From positions 1 through 40,707 of the forward strand of contig CAYHZT010000002.1 of assembly GCA_964361325.1 (NCBI GenBank): DNA of 40,707 nucleotides, written 5' to 3'. The translations under genes were made by a program, and so were the position numbers. Source of the DNA: 2011-GWA2-47-8b sp964361325. Lineage in GTDB: Bacteria; Patescibacteriota; Minisyncoccia; UBA6257; WO2-44-18. The notes under the pieces are model-generated. The model had not been told where the DNA came from, made no database searches, and saw only the letters and a list, made by a program, of their open reading frames with translations. How positions within the stretch are numbered: position 1 is the first letter of the stretch; every line of letters begins with the position of its first letter. Of the stretch, positions 1-8,433 are shown piece after piece.

Positions 1-1174
1 AGTAATACTGCCGCAAAGTTTGCCAATAAGGCCGGAGCGCGCCGTCAAAACCGATTAACAATACCGGCTTGCCCAAAACGGCCGCATCAATGGCTAACGT
101 TGATGCAAATGCCACGACAACATCGCTGTGATACAACAAATCCGCCAAATGGGCATCTTCTTTAGGCGCTATGTCCGCTCCGGAAAAATGACGGCTATTA
201 GACGGCGTATCGATGGCGATTTTGCCGGGAATCGGTTTTATGTCGCCCAAATCCACCTTGCCCACTAAGTATGATCTTATTATCAACTGCGTATCATCTA
301 GCTTACTCAACTCTTTTATGACTTGCACGGATACGGGATTATGTTTCGCGTAAATATCGCTGGGCGGGGCAAAAAAAACGGTTTTCTTTTTGGGGTCAAG
401 GTTCATCCGTTTGAAAAATTCATCGCGGGGCGTTCTTAAGTCGGAAAGATAACGGTCGTAGTGAGGAATACCTGAAATAAAAATGTTTTCCGGATTAACA
501 TCGTTGTATTTAATTGCCTCTTCTTTAATTTTGGGCGTATGAACGATAAGTTTGTCGGGAATTATCCTGTTTAATCCGTGAGACGTTATGTTGTCCCAGG
601 AACGCACCATTCCGACAATAAAAATCCCAAAGTAACGAGCTTCGCGCATTACTTCAATATCGTGGTCATTAAAAACATCGGTGGCGAAAACTAAATCGGG
701 CTTGTATTTATCAAAACACTGCGCATATCGGTCTTTGGGCATCAATAGATAATCAAGGCGCCTTAATACAGAACGATAAACTCTCAAATTTCCCAATTTT
801 GCCAAAATCCAATGAATAAAAGTCTGAACATATCTGCCTTTTATTTTACGCTCCGCCAGTCGCATTACTCGCCATGAGTTGGTATCCGAAGAATGTAAAA
901 ATAACGAAAAAAACATCCTTTCCAGAAATGACCGCGAGGCGGTTTCCAGCTGGGTTCCTTCCGTGCTGAATCGGGTATTGACGAGTCGTAAACCCTCCAC
1001 AACGACATTGCCATTTTTGCCTCCAAAATACCGTTGTAAATCACCTTGTTTTTCAATAGGTGAAAGAATGACGATTCGCGCATCGGGCTGATTGGCTAAA
1101 ATTTCCAATATACTAGTTGAAAGAATGTTCCGAGCGCTTAATCCGGAAAAAGAAGTTATGAAAACGGTTCTCAT
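1..1174 (-). CDS. GT-B-fold transferase-like protein, C-terminus cut by window edge
   Basis: The frame is open from an ATG at 1174 to the window edge (about 391 codons), so the C-terminus is missing. It starts MRTVFITSFSG and aligns along its length with the complete protein at 8434-9780; shared stretches include GMVRSWDN, GLNRIIPDK, PHYDRY and DLLYHSDVV. The late segment (LLYHSDVVVAFASTLAIDAAVLGKP) is the kind seen near the donor site of GT-B enzymes such as CDP-glycerol glycerophosphotransferases and UDP-GlcNAc 2-epimerase-like proteins. The likely role is a transferase in surface-glycan assembly; donor and acceptor cannot be told. It diverges from the methyltransferase at 1246 across a 71-nt AT-rich gap. 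The fold is well supported, the exact activity is not. Confidence 0.75.
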   Translation of the reverse strand, partial: MRTVFITSFSGLSARNILSTSILEILANQPDARIVILSPIEKQGDLQRYFGGKNGNVVVEGLRLVNTRFSTEGTQLETASRSFLERMFFSLFLHSSDTNSWRVMRLAERKIKGRYVQTFIHWILAKLGNLRVYRSVLRRLDYLLMPKDRYAQCFDKYKPDLVFATDVFNDHDIEVMREARYFGIFIVGMVRSWDNITSHGLNRIIPDKLIVHTPKIKEEAIKYNDVNPENIFISGIPHYDRYLSDLRTPRDEFFKRMNLDPKKKTVFFAPPSDIYAKHNPVSVQVIKELSKLDDTQLIIRSYLVGKVDLGDIKPIPGKIAIDTPSNSRHFSGADIAPKEDAHLADLLYHSDVVVAFASTLAIDAAVLGKPVLLIGFDGALRPYWQTLRQYY

Positions 1175-1195
1175 ATGCCTTAATAAAACTTACTT

Positions 1196-1225
1196 TTGGC
1201 GTAAAAAGTTATACTATAATATAAT
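1196..1225 (+). promoter_or_regulatory. Candidate promoter for the methyltransferase pair
   Basis: A TTGGCG at 1196-1201 is followed after 18 nt by a perfect TATAAT at 1220-1225, about 20 nt before the ATG at 1246. The AT-rich core reads similarly on the other strand, so it may also serve the divergent gene starting at 1174. No Shine-Dalgarno sequence is visible before 1246, so a short or nearly absent leader is possible. This is pattern matching only. Confidence 0.5.
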
Positions 1226-1245
1226 ATTGTGTACGACCCAAACTA

Positions 1246-1998
1246 ATGAAATATTACACCGCCGAAGAACTTAAAACCACTAACAAAGAGGGAGCTCACG
1301 ACATTCTCGACGAATGTGAAGGACATCTCGTGAAACTCAATTTCGGCATTGAGGTCTTCGAGGTCTGGCATAAAAAATTATTCAACGGCGATAAACAGGT
1401 AAAAATTCTGGACCTTGGAACCGGAAGCGGCGGGTTCGCGCGCCAATTGGCCGGGATAAACTGCGCCGGCAACCTTTACGGCACGGACATTGACGACTAT
1501 CGCAAAAATGAAATTAAGCCTCTTTATAAAGAATTCAAAGCGGCAGATTTGAGCTGGGATTCTCTTCCGTGGCCGGATAATACTTTTGATGTCGTAACCG
1601 CCTGGTGTATTCTACCGCATCTGGAAAATCCTTTTTATTGCGTCCGCGAGGTCAATAGGGTTCTGAAAAAAAACGGCGTTTTCATTTTCTCGGTGCCCCA
1701 CCTCGCCTCCAAATCCTCAACTGACTATTTCCAAAAAAACGGGAATTTCCCGCATTATCGCCAAACCAATAATCACATCTCTCTATTCCCTGAAGCGGTA
1801 GTCAAAAGCACTATTTTAAAAAACTTTGATTTAGTGGACACCGAATACGCCGTAAGACCGAAAAATTTTCAAAGAAGCATCAAAAATAAAATCCGGGCAG
1901 TGATTTATTCTCTGATTAACAAATATTGGCCAAGAGCCGGCAAAGCGTTGCGACACCGCTGGGCTTATGACGTTATTTATACGATCAGAAAAAAATAA
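1246..1998 (+). CDS. Class I SAM-dependent methyltransferase
   Basis: The SAM-binding motif I is visible as ILDLGTGSGGFARQL (about residues 56-70), followed by an acidic TDIDDY turn and the post-motif stretch FDVVTAWCILPHLENP, typical of Methyltransf_11/UbiE-like enzymes. The protein opens with MKYYTAEELKT, close to the openings of the genes at 1998 and 13029, so the three are paralogues. They also share NNHIS(L/V)FP late in the fold. It is probably cytosolic and acts on a sugar or lipid-linked intermediate of the neighbouring glycan locus; the substrate cannot be read. Its stop overlaps the next start by 1 nt (TAATG), which implies translational coupling. Confidence 0.85.
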   Translation: MKYYTAEELKTTNKEGAHDILDECEGHLVKLNFGIEVFEVWHKKLFNGDKQVKILDLGTGSGGFARQLAGINCAGNLYGTDIDDYRKNEIKPLYKEFKAADLSWDSLPWPDNTFDVVTAWCILPHLENPFYCVREVNRVLKKNGVFIFSVPHLASKSSTDYFQKNGNFPHYRQTNNHISLFPEAVVKSTILKNFDLVDTEYAVRPKNFQRSIKNKIRAVIYSLINKYWPRAGKALRHRWAYDVIYTIRKK

Positions 1999-2693
1999 TG
2001 GAATATTTTAGCACGGAAGAAACAAAAGGCAATAACGAAGCGCGCAAACGTTTGACGGCCTATGTTTCTCAATCCATTAAGCATAATTTCCCTCTTCAGG
2101 TACTCTCCCGATATCAACCCGACAAAAACGCGAAAATTTTAGATGCCGGAACGGCCAGCGGCGCCTTTCTTCAACAATTACACGAGGCCGGCTACGCCAA
2201 TCTGTATGGCGTGGACCTGGAAAATTATATGTCAGTCAAAATTCCGCTTAAAGATTTTAAAACGGCTGATTTCAACATAGACGCGCTTCCATTTGCCGAT
2301 AACAGCTTTGACGCAATCACGGCGTGGTGCGTAATCGCGCACTTGGAAAATCCCTATCATTTCGTAAGAGAGGCGCACAGAATTCTTAAAAAAGGAGGTT
2401 TATTAATTATGACACTGCCTCATATCGGATCGGCGTCAGAACGATTGTCTTTTCACAAAAATGGGGAATTTATCGCGTACAAGCCCAACAATAATCACAT
2501 AACCATTTGGACTTCATCGCTCGTAAAAAAGACAACGTCAAAATACTTTGATTTTTGGGGAGAGGAATATTTGTTGAAAAATAAAATTTTTAAAGGCCTC
2601 AAAGGAAAACTTCGAAAATGGTATTCCGAACGGAATCCGTCTATCGCCCGCAAGTGGGGCTCCAAAATCGCTTACGTTTTAAAAAATAAATAA
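1998..2693 (+). CDS. Class I SAM-dependent methyltransferase, second paralogue
   Basis: Motif I is ILDAGTASGAFLQQL, with an acidic GVDLENY after it and FDAITAWCVIAHLENPYHF, matching the upstream gene almost motif for motif. The N-terminus MEYFSTEETKG belongs to the same paralogue family. The glycine-rich loop has Ala in place of Gly at one position (GTASG against GTGSG); small residues there are tolerated in the superfamily. It is translated from a start that overlaps the previous stop. It converges on the radical SAM gene, with only 11 nt between the two stops. Methylation of a glycan component is the likely role by context only. Confidence 0.85.
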   Translation: MEYFSTEETKGNNEARKRLTAYVSQSIKHNFPLQVLSRYQPDKNAKILDAGTASGAFLQQLHEAGYANLYGVDLENYMSVKIPLKDFKTADFNIDALPFADNSFDAITAWCVIAHLENPYHFVREAHRILKKGGLLIMTLPHIGSASERLSFHKNGEFIAYKPNNNHITIWTSSLVKKTTSKYFDFWGEEYLLKNKIFKGLKGKLRKWYSERNPSIARKWGSKIAYVLKNK

Positions 2694-2695
2694 AA

Positions 2696-2715
2696 AGAAC
2701 CCAGTTAAGGGTTCT
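2696..2715 (-). terminator. Rho-independent terminator of the glycan operon
   Basis: AGAACCC (2696-2702) and GGGTTCT (2709-2715) form a perfect 7-bp stem with a 6-nt loop that contains the stop codon of the radical SAM gene. On the minus strand the stem is followed by a T-rich run (CTTTTTATTTATTTTTT), so it should end the long minus-strand transcript. On the plus strand no T-run follows. Confidence 0.7.
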
Positions 2716-4759
2716 GTTCGGTCAGTTCGGTAATAGTTCGGTAAATCTTACTGACATGAATCTTGCTCAAAATCCGGGAGATACCCGCAACGTCCCTGCC
2801 GTATACGCCAAGCGCGCCTTCAATAATTTTCTTTTGCTCATCGGTATGGGAAAAGGAAAATACTACGCCTTTTGACTTACTAAAGCTGTCGGGCAAAGAT
2901 TTGAAGTCCAGACTCTCCAACGCTTTAAGGTCATAATGGAAAGCGGCGGTAAAGATATGCGATGTGTTAAACAAATCAAATTTTCTCAATTCGCTGTATT
3001 GTCGCAGCTCTTTCAGGTAATCAGAATATTTTTCCAGCACCTCGGGTGATTTACTTTCTAGCAGCGCTTGGGAGCAATCGTACGCTACCCCGATAACTTC
3101 TTTAATCACATTGCGAAGAGTCAAGGCTTTATATCCAAAAATCAGGTTTTTGCCTAATTCTCCGGAAATGTATTTTTCTATCGTCTCGTTCTGCTTCACA
3201 AAACGCTCCAAATCTTCTCGGGAAGGCCATAGCTCATCACGCGTTTCTTCGTGAAATTGGCGATAGAGCTGTTTCAGCGCTTCGGGAAAAAGATGGCGCT
3301 GATTATGAATGTGCAGCAGCCAATCAAAAGCGGAAATATTAAAGAGATTCAAAAATTCAACCAGTTCGGACGCAACGCTGTCATTGTAAAAGATTTCCAC
3401 GGTGAGATGAAAAAGCCGACACTCCAAATAGTCCTCAAAAGACATATCTTTAGTGGCCACGCACACTTCCTCAATCTCTGCGCTCATCACCGGATCTTCG
3501 CCGCCAAATTGGTAAGTTCCAAAACAGCGCGGCAACACTCGATAACGGGCCAACATCTTATACTTATCGCGGTTGGCGGGGGATGTCATATCAGTGCCGG
3601 CCAGCAACATTAGCGTGTAAAGTCTGACCCAATTAAATTTTGCGTTCACCACGGCTTCAATTGTCTTGAAGTGAGTTTCTTTGCTTTCTCCCGGCAGAGG
3701 AATAATGATTTCGGAATAAGTGTTACTGCCCAATTCTTTGGCTTTGATGGCTAATTTCATCAGCTGGTCTGCTGAAATATTTTTCCTTTTAATGTTCTCC
3801 AACACGCTGTCTGTCAGCGACTGAACAGACCCGGCCAATCTCAATGCTTTATTCACGGTCTTCGCGACCCTCAAAACTCGCTCTCCTTGGTTCTTACCTG
3901 TGCTGGTGTGAAGATATTTGGGCCAACCATACTGTTTTTGCACCTTCGCAATCGCATTGGCAACTTCTTCGTCTTCTTTATACATTCCAAAATTTGAATC
4001 GGCGATATGCAAGTCAACAATATTTGGATGTTTTCGCTGAGCAATATAACAAAGTTCGTCGTAAATCACGGAAATCGAACGCCGACTCACTTTGTTGTAG
4101 TACAATTGACCTTCGATACAGAACGTACAGGAAAACGGACAACCGCGGCTTGCTTGAATAATCGGAACCAATTTATCATCAAAAAAATCATCCATTTCGC
4201 CGCTAAGATACGGCGACGGCACATCATCCAAATTTTTAATTCTATCGACAGTCGGGCCGGCAACAAATTTGCCATCCAAAAGATAATGACAGCCTGCCGG
4301 CCTTGCCAGCTTCACCGCATTAACTTCAAAATTGTGATCCGCCAAACATTGGAGGAGTTCAGAAAGCGCAATTTCGCCTTCTTTGTATACGCAAAAATCA
4401 ATCAGAGGATATTCCTCTAAAAACCGCTGCTGTTCTTGGGCGTCAGTAGGATAGTTGGGTCCGCCGGCGATCAAAATTAAACCGGGGTTCCTTTTTTTGA
4501 TGCGCGCGGCAATGTTATAGCTTAAATCCAAATTCCAGACGTAATTGCTAAGGCAAAGAATGTCGGGAACTTCATCCAGAACTGCCGAAATAAGCTTTTC
4601 CGGATATTTGAATATCTTGAACTGAAAAACAGACTGATTCCCAAATTTTGCTTTAGCATAAGTAACTAAGCCCCCAACCGCATAAGGTATGGTGTTAGAA
4701 GCAATGGTTTGCGATGTGTGAGTCAAGTCGCTTACGTAAACCTTGACAGTCATTTTCAC
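2705..4759 (-). CDS. B12-binding-domain radical SAM protein
   Basis: The N-terminal ~150 residues look like a Rossmann-type cobalamin-binding domain (VYVSDLTHT, PDILCLSNYVWN, ILIAGGPNYPT), although the DxHxxG base-off motif is absent. The radical SAM core starts near residue 200 with CxxxCxxC at Cys207, Cys211 and Cys214 for the 4Fe-4S cluster. A later IIIPLPGESKETH segment fits the SAM-binding part of class B methyltransferase-like enzymes. A ~250-residue C-terminal extension is not recognised. Members of this group carry out C-methylation, rearrangement or ring chemistry on varied substrates. As the last gene of the glycan operon it may modify a sugar or a lipid carrier. There is no close start ambiguity beyond Met1/Met3. 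Confidence 0.85.
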   Translation of the reverse strand: MKMTVKVYVSDLTHTSQTIASNTIPYAVGGLVTYAKAKFGNQSVFQFKIFKYPEKLISAVLDEVPDILCLSNYVWNLDLSYNIAARIKKRNPGLILIAGGPNYPTDAQEQQRFLEEYPLIDFCVYKEGEIALSELLQCLADHNFEVNAVKLARPAGCHYLLDGKFVAGPTVDRIKNLDDVPSPYLSGEMDDFFDDKLVPIIQASRGCPFSCTFCIEGQLYYNKVSRRSISVIYDELCYIAQRKHPNIVDLHIADSNFGMYKEDEEVANAIAKVQKQYGWPKYLHTSTGKNQGERVLRVAKTVNKALRLAGSVQSLTDSVLENIKRKNISADQLMKLAIKAKELGSNTYSEIIIPLPGESKETHFKTIEAVVNAKFNWVRLYTLMLLAGTDMTSPANRDKYKMLARYRVLPRCFGTYQFGGEDPVMSAEIEEVCVATKDMSFEDYLECRLFHLTVEIFYNDSVASELVEFLNLFNISAFDWLLHIHNQRHLFPEALKQLYRQFHEETRDELWPSREDLERFVKQNETIEKYISGELGKNLIFGYKALTLRNVIKEVIGVAYDCSQALLESKSPEVLEKYSDYLKELRQYSELRKFDLFNTSHIFTAAFHYDLKALESLDFKSLPDSFSKSKGVVFSFSHTDEQKKIIEGALGVYGRDVAGISRILSKIHVSKIYRTITELTEQNP

Positions 4760-4804
4760 CTCGTTTCGGTTATATCAAAAAACTATGTCTATGATTACAT
4801 CTCG

Positions 4805-4821
4805 CTTGACTACAAGTCAAG
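4805..4821 (-). promoter_or_regulatory. Short hairpin / possible promoter before the radical SAM gene
   Basis: CTTGACT and AGTCAAG form a perfect 7-bp inverted repeat with a 3-nt loop in the 76-nt gap between the deacetylase and the radical SAM gene. No T-run follows, so it is a poor terminator. The TTGACT on the minus strand could be a -35 box, with TGTAAT 15 nt downstream as a short-spaced -10. It could give the radical SAM gene an internal start site. Confidence 0.3.
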
Positions 4822-4835
4822 AAAATCCGCGCAGC

Positions 4836-5744
4836 TTATTTTGATTTAAAAAAATTGTCGTATTCGCCCATTGAAAGCAGTAAATCGTCGTCGCTAAGCG
4901 ATACTCTTCGGCTATTGTATATAACTCCGTAACGGAAACCGGCACTCTTTAAAACGTCCAACGAATGGCTGTCACAATCCCCAAACGGATAAGAAAACGC
5001 CTCTACTTTGTCATTTATCATGCTTTCAACTATATCTTTTGCCCTTACGATATCCTCTTTTTGCTCTTTAGAAGTTAAAGATTTCAAAGAAGTATGATTA
5101 TAGCTATGAACGCCGATGCCCATCCCCGCTTTATGCATTTCTCTTAATTGCTCCGGTTGCATGAAAAATTTTTTACAAAACCCTTTTTCGTCTTTAATGA
5201 TTGTGCCGAACAAGGAATCCGCAAAGCCTTCTTTTACGCTCAATGGCAGTTCAGCAATGATTTGCTTGAGGTTGGCGGTAATAACGTCGTCTTTAAGTCG
5301 AAACTCGGTATTAATCCTATGATCCATTGGTACTTTAAAATTCGGGAATGAGGCACTGGATTTCTCGTTAATGTAGTTTTCCAAACTAATAGCAATTTTT
5401 TTGCCGTCCATTACTGAAAATACTACGTGCATCTTTATAGTAACCGGGGCTTTCCCGTCAAATACCGAAGCGATTGGGAAGAAAAATGCCGAAATACCGC
5501 GCGCTATTAAGTCAGGAAATGCGTTTTCGTAGTGATCCGTAATGCCGTCATCAAAAACAAGACTGCAATATTTTTCTATGTCTTTCTTTTCTCTTTTGAG
5601 CGCCACTAATTCTTCGAGACGTACAATTTGATAATTATTTTTTAGAAAATCCAAATGCCCCCGAAACGCGTCACGGCTGTATCCCGGCAGTTTAAAAGCG
5701 TCCTTTCCATTATCCCGTATATAGTGATAGTCGATTATTGGCAT
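4836..5744 (-). CDS. Polysaccharide deacetylase (NodB-homology, CE4-like)
   Basis: The catalytic Asp-Asp pair is visible as LVFDDG (residues 63-67) and the metal-binding HxxxH as HSYNH (His213, His217), followed by FSYPFGD, all hallmarks of NodB-type carbohydrate esterase family 4. About 140 residues separate the first two motifs, more than in minimal NodB domains, so an insertion lies between them. No signal peptide is seen, so a cytosolic substrate such as an N-acetylated sugar intermediate is more likely than murein. It lies 24 nt downstream of the CBS gene in the nonulosonate operon. Deacetylation is well supported, the substrate is not. Confidence 0.85.
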   Translation of the reverse strand: MPIIDYHYIRDNGKDAFKLPGYSRDAFRGHLDFLKNNYQIVRLEELVALKREKKDIEKYCSLVFDDGITDHYENAFPDLIARGISAFFFPIASVFDGKAPVTIKMHVVFSVMDGKKIAISLENYINEKSSASFPNFKVPMDHRINTEFRLKDDVITANLKQIIAELPLSVKEGFADSLFGTIIKDEKGFCKKFFMQPEQLREMHKAGMGIGVHSYNHTSLKSLTSKEQKEDIVRAKDIVESMINDKVEAFSYPFGDCDSHSLDVLKSAGFRYGVIYNSRRVSLSDDDLLLSMGEYDNFFKSK

Positions 5745-5767
5745 ATTCTCGTCGCGATATTGCGCAA

Positions 5768-6124
5768 CTACCCGCGAATTACTACATCCACCAGCACATT
5801 TTTCTCATCAACTACCGGAACAACATTAACTTCCCAATGTTCAAGAAAAAATTTTTCGGGATTCTTCAGGGTCTCGATATCCCGGCTGGATATAGTAATA
5901 GCGTTATAATTTAAAGCTTGGCTTACCGGCGTAGTCTGCATAACAGCTCCTTTCAATAGAGCTCGTCTTATCATTCCATCGGTAACAACGCCGACAACAT
6001 GCAGACTATCATCAACAACCACTGCCGAACCTCTGTGATTCGCGGTAATAACCTCCATCGCCTCCTTTAATGAGGAAGTGGCCTGAATTATATAACCGGA
6101 ATTTTTATCGTTTACTTGATTCAT
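5768..6124 (-). CDS. Free-standing CBS-domain pair
   Basis: At 118 residues it contains two CBS motifs and little else: GSAVVVDDSLHVVGVVTDGMIRR (about 32-54) and VNVVPVVDEKNVLVDVVI (about 99-116). CBS pairs bind adenosyl nucleotides and regulate attached enzymes. In legionaminic acid loci of Campylobacter-type bacteria, a CBS pair is fused to a sugar-1-phosphate nucleotidyltransferase (PtmE). Here it stands alone 6 nt downstream of the NeuC-like gene, with no nucleotidyltransferase domain in the frame. It may act in trans on a partner or be a split relic. Confidence 0.8.
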   Translation of the reverse strand: MNQVNDKNSGYIIQATSSLKEAMEVITANHRGSAVVVDDSLHVVGVVTDGMIRRALLKGAVMQTTPVSQALNYNAITISSRDIETLKNPEKFFLEHWEVNVVPVVDEKNVLVDVVIRG

Positions 6125-6130
6125 ATCAAT

Positions 6131-7294
6131 TTAATAGGTTAAGCGCTTTACTAATAATTTGTCATTAATCGTTGTTCTTGCCAAGATGTCCAAAATTCTC
6201 TTTGAGGATTTGCCGTCGCCATACAGACTCACGGCCTTATCGGCCTGTTTTTTAAAGGCCGGTGAAATAGCTCTCTGGATCGCTGATTTAATTTCAGCCG
6301 CGTTATGAGCGACGTTAATAACATTATCGCTCTGCACTCTTCCTTTTTGGCGATTGCCGATATTAACCACCGGGAGCTTGAAAAGCGGCGCCTCGATTAT
6401 TCCCGAAGACGAATTGCCAACCAGAACCGAAACCGCTTTCATCAAACCGGCGTAGTCGGCACGGGTAACGTTTTCAAAAACTTTCATCTTAGGAGTGCGG
6501 TATTTCAAGATAGTTGATCTGATTGTATTGCTACCGGCATCGGAATTATTCAAAATAACGACGGTTTGATAGCCCAATTCGGTTACGGCTTTCATCGTTT
6601 CGGTCATCTGCTTTTCGGCATGCTCGCATTCTTCCGTTACCGAGTGCTGAACCAATAAAATAGCCGGCTCGTTCTTTTTGATGCCATATTGTTTTTGTAT
6701 CTTCTCTTTTGGACTGATCAGGCCGGCAGTTAATTCATCCAACTGCGGCGCGCCAACGTTAAATACCCTGAACGGTTCCTCTCCCATTTTTAAGACTCTT
6801 TGAGTAGCGTCTTCATTGGAACTAAAATGAATATTGGCCAATTTTGTTATGGCATGCCTGATGACGCCATCGATATTCCCCGACAGTTCGCCGGCTTGAA
6901 TGTGAACTACGGGAATGTACATATGTGCGCCCACGATAGCCGCAATAAATTGCTCGCCGCGATCACCCGCAACCAATATAAAGTCGGGATTTATTCGTTC
7001 AATGACCGTGGGGAATTCCATCATGGCGATACCAAGAGACTTCACCATAGTCAACCGGCTATAACCGTCCAGAGTATTGTAAACAACCCCCCCGATTTTT
7101 AATCCGTCCTTTTTCATTTCTTCAATACTCAAACCGAATGTATTCAGAGGATGCATATTGCAAACCACCAATTCATAATCAAAATCCCTCCTCTTCTCAA
7201 TCTCCCTGATAATAGGACGGAAATAGCCGTACTCTCCTCGAGAACCGGCTATAATCAGTATTTTTTTTGGTTTTTTTGCTTTAAAAATAGGCAT
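6131..7294 (-). CDS. neuC: UDP-GlcNAc 2-epimerase, hydrolysing (NeuC/LegG-like)
   Basis: The protein opens with KKILIIAGSRGEYGYFRPI, the classic NeuC N-terminus. It contains GDRGEQFIAA, VVHIQAGE, an HA(I)TKLA stretch and the nucleotide-binding NSSSGIIEAPLFKLPVVNIG, all characteristic of hydrolysing NDP-HexNAc 2-epimerases. These enzymes make ManNAc or its diacetyl-bacillosamine equivalent as the input for NeuB. An ATG at 7294 is preferred over an in-frame GTG at 7324: it gives the family-typical short N-terminus and leaves 11 nt after the NeuB stop instead of an overlap. UDP- or GDP-linked substrate cannot be told from the sequence. Confidence 0.9.
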   Translation of the reverse strand: MPIFKAKKPKKILIIAGSRGEYGYFRPIIREIEKRRDFDYELVVCNMHPLNTFGLSIEEMKKDGLKIGGVVYNTLDGYSRLTMVKSLGIAMMEFPTVIERINPDFILVAGDRGEQFIAAIVGAHMYIPVVHIQAGELSGNIDGVIRHAITKLANIHFSSNEDATQRVLKMGEEPFRVFNVGAPQLDELTAGLISPKEKIQKQYGIKKNEPAILLVQHSVTEECEHAEKQMTETMKAVTELGYQTVVILNNSDAGSNTIRSTILKYRTPKMKVFENVTRADYAGLMKAVSVLVGNSSSGIIEAPLFKLPVVNIGNRQKGRVQSDNVINVAHNAAEIKSAIQRAISPAFKKQADKAVSLYGDGKSSKRILDILARTTINDKLLVKRLTY

Positions 7295-7305
7295 TGATAA
7301 TAACA

Positions 7306-8364
7306 CTACACTATATCCGACCACTGTAAAATCGTACTCTTGGGTAAATTACGTTTGGCTATTTTTCCTAAAATCTTAGCCGAATAAAGCGGATCAAGAT
7401 ATTTTGCCGGAATACCCCTGCCGGGACGAGCCGGTCGAACGTTATCCAAGGTAATTTTCTCGCCTGCCTTTATATTTCGGTCGGCGACCACGCTATGAAA
7501 GGCCCAATCTCTAACTACACGCTCCGCATCGGAAATTCCTTTTTCAGCTCTTAGGGCGGCCTCGATTTTTCTTACGCCATTAACCAAGTCTTTGAGCATT
7601 AGCGGCTCAAGAGAAATAAAATGGTCCGGCCCCTTTTGTTTGCGGGATAATGTAAAATGTTTTTCAACCGCCTTGGCCCCCAACGCAATAGCCGCGTAAG
7701 CGGTGTAATTATCCATTGTATGATCCGATTGGCCCGTCAAAACTCCGAATTCTTTTTGCATCTTTGGTATCAGCCCAAGATTTATATGCTCGTACTTTGG
7801 CGGGTATTCCGAAGTGCAATTCATGAGCATAAAATTAGATCCTTCGTCTTTGTGAATTCTTACCGTTTCGGCAATCTCTTTCCACGTGCTCATTCCGGTG
7901 GAAATGATTACCGGCTTTCCTGTTTTTGCGGAGATTTTGGCCAATTTTCTTTGCATCGGCAAATTAGTCAGTTCGCCGGAACCGGTCTTGAAACCTTTAA
8001 CGCCCAGTTCGTTTAAAACATCAACTGCCGCTGGACAAAAAGGAGTACAAAGATATTCAATGCCTAATTTCTCGCAATACTTCATTATTTCCTTATGCAT
8101 TTTAGGGGTAAAAAGATTGCGCTTTAAGATATTGTAAAGCGGCCCATCCCACATTTGGATTGAGCCCGGAACCATTTCCACATCCGGCAAATGGAGCTGG
8201 AATTTAGCGACGTCAGCGCCCGCCTTCTTTGCTTCTTGAACAAGCCTTTTGGCAGTCTTAAGACTGCCGTTGTGCGAATCGGCTATTTCAGCGATTATAA
8301 CCGCCGGTTTATTCTCTCCTATTTTTAGTTTTCCAAGCTTGATGTTTTTTATAATCTTAGCCAT
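7306..8364 (-). CDS. neuB: Nonulosonate synthase (NeuB/LegI-like) with SAF domain
   Basis: The TIM-barrel N-acylneuraminate synthase domain is clear: IIAEIADSHNG, KFQLH, YLCTPFC, KTGSGELTN, PVIISTGM, LMNCTSEYPP, QSDHT and the late GPDHFISLEP. A C-terminal SAF (antifreeze-like) domain follows (RSVVADRNI-like region, GRGIPAKYLDPL) and caps the active site in this family. The enzyme condenses phosphoenolpyruvate with a ManNAc-type sugar to a nine-carbon acid such as sialic or legionaminic acid. An ATG at 8364 is preferred to the TTG at 8385. It is followed by NeuC and preceded by a paralogous transferase gene. Which acid is made cannot be determined. Confidence 0.92.
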   Translation of the reverse strand: MAKIIKNIKLGKLKIGENKPAVIIAEIADSHNGSLKTAKRLVQEAKKAGADVAKFQLHLPDVEMVPGSIQMWDGPLYNILKRNLFTPKMHKEIMKYCEKLGIEYLCTPFCPAAVDVLNELGVKGFKTGSGELTNLPMQRKLAKISAKTGKPVIISTGMSTWKEIAETVRIHKDEGSNFMLMNCTSEYPPKYEHINLGLIPKMQKEFGVLTGQSDHTMDNYTAYAAIALGAKAVEKHFTLSRKQKGPDHFISLEPLMLKDLVNGVRKIEAALRAEKGISDAERVVRDWAFHSVVADRNIKAGEKITLDNVRPARPGRGIPAKYLDPLYSAKILGKIAKRNLPKSTILQWSDIV

Positions 8365-8433
8365 AAACAAACCAATTTTTGCCAAGCTATCAACGTTAGT
8401 ATATTTATAACCAAAAATAAGCTAGGAACGTTT

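Noticed and set aside
879..1091. Short plus-strand frame opposite the partial GT-B-like gene
   Set aside because: The minus frame is open to the window edge and aligns with the complete paralogue at 8434.
4805..4821. Hairpin before the radical SAM gene as a terminator
   Set aside because: The 7-bp stem is not followed by a T-run on either strand.
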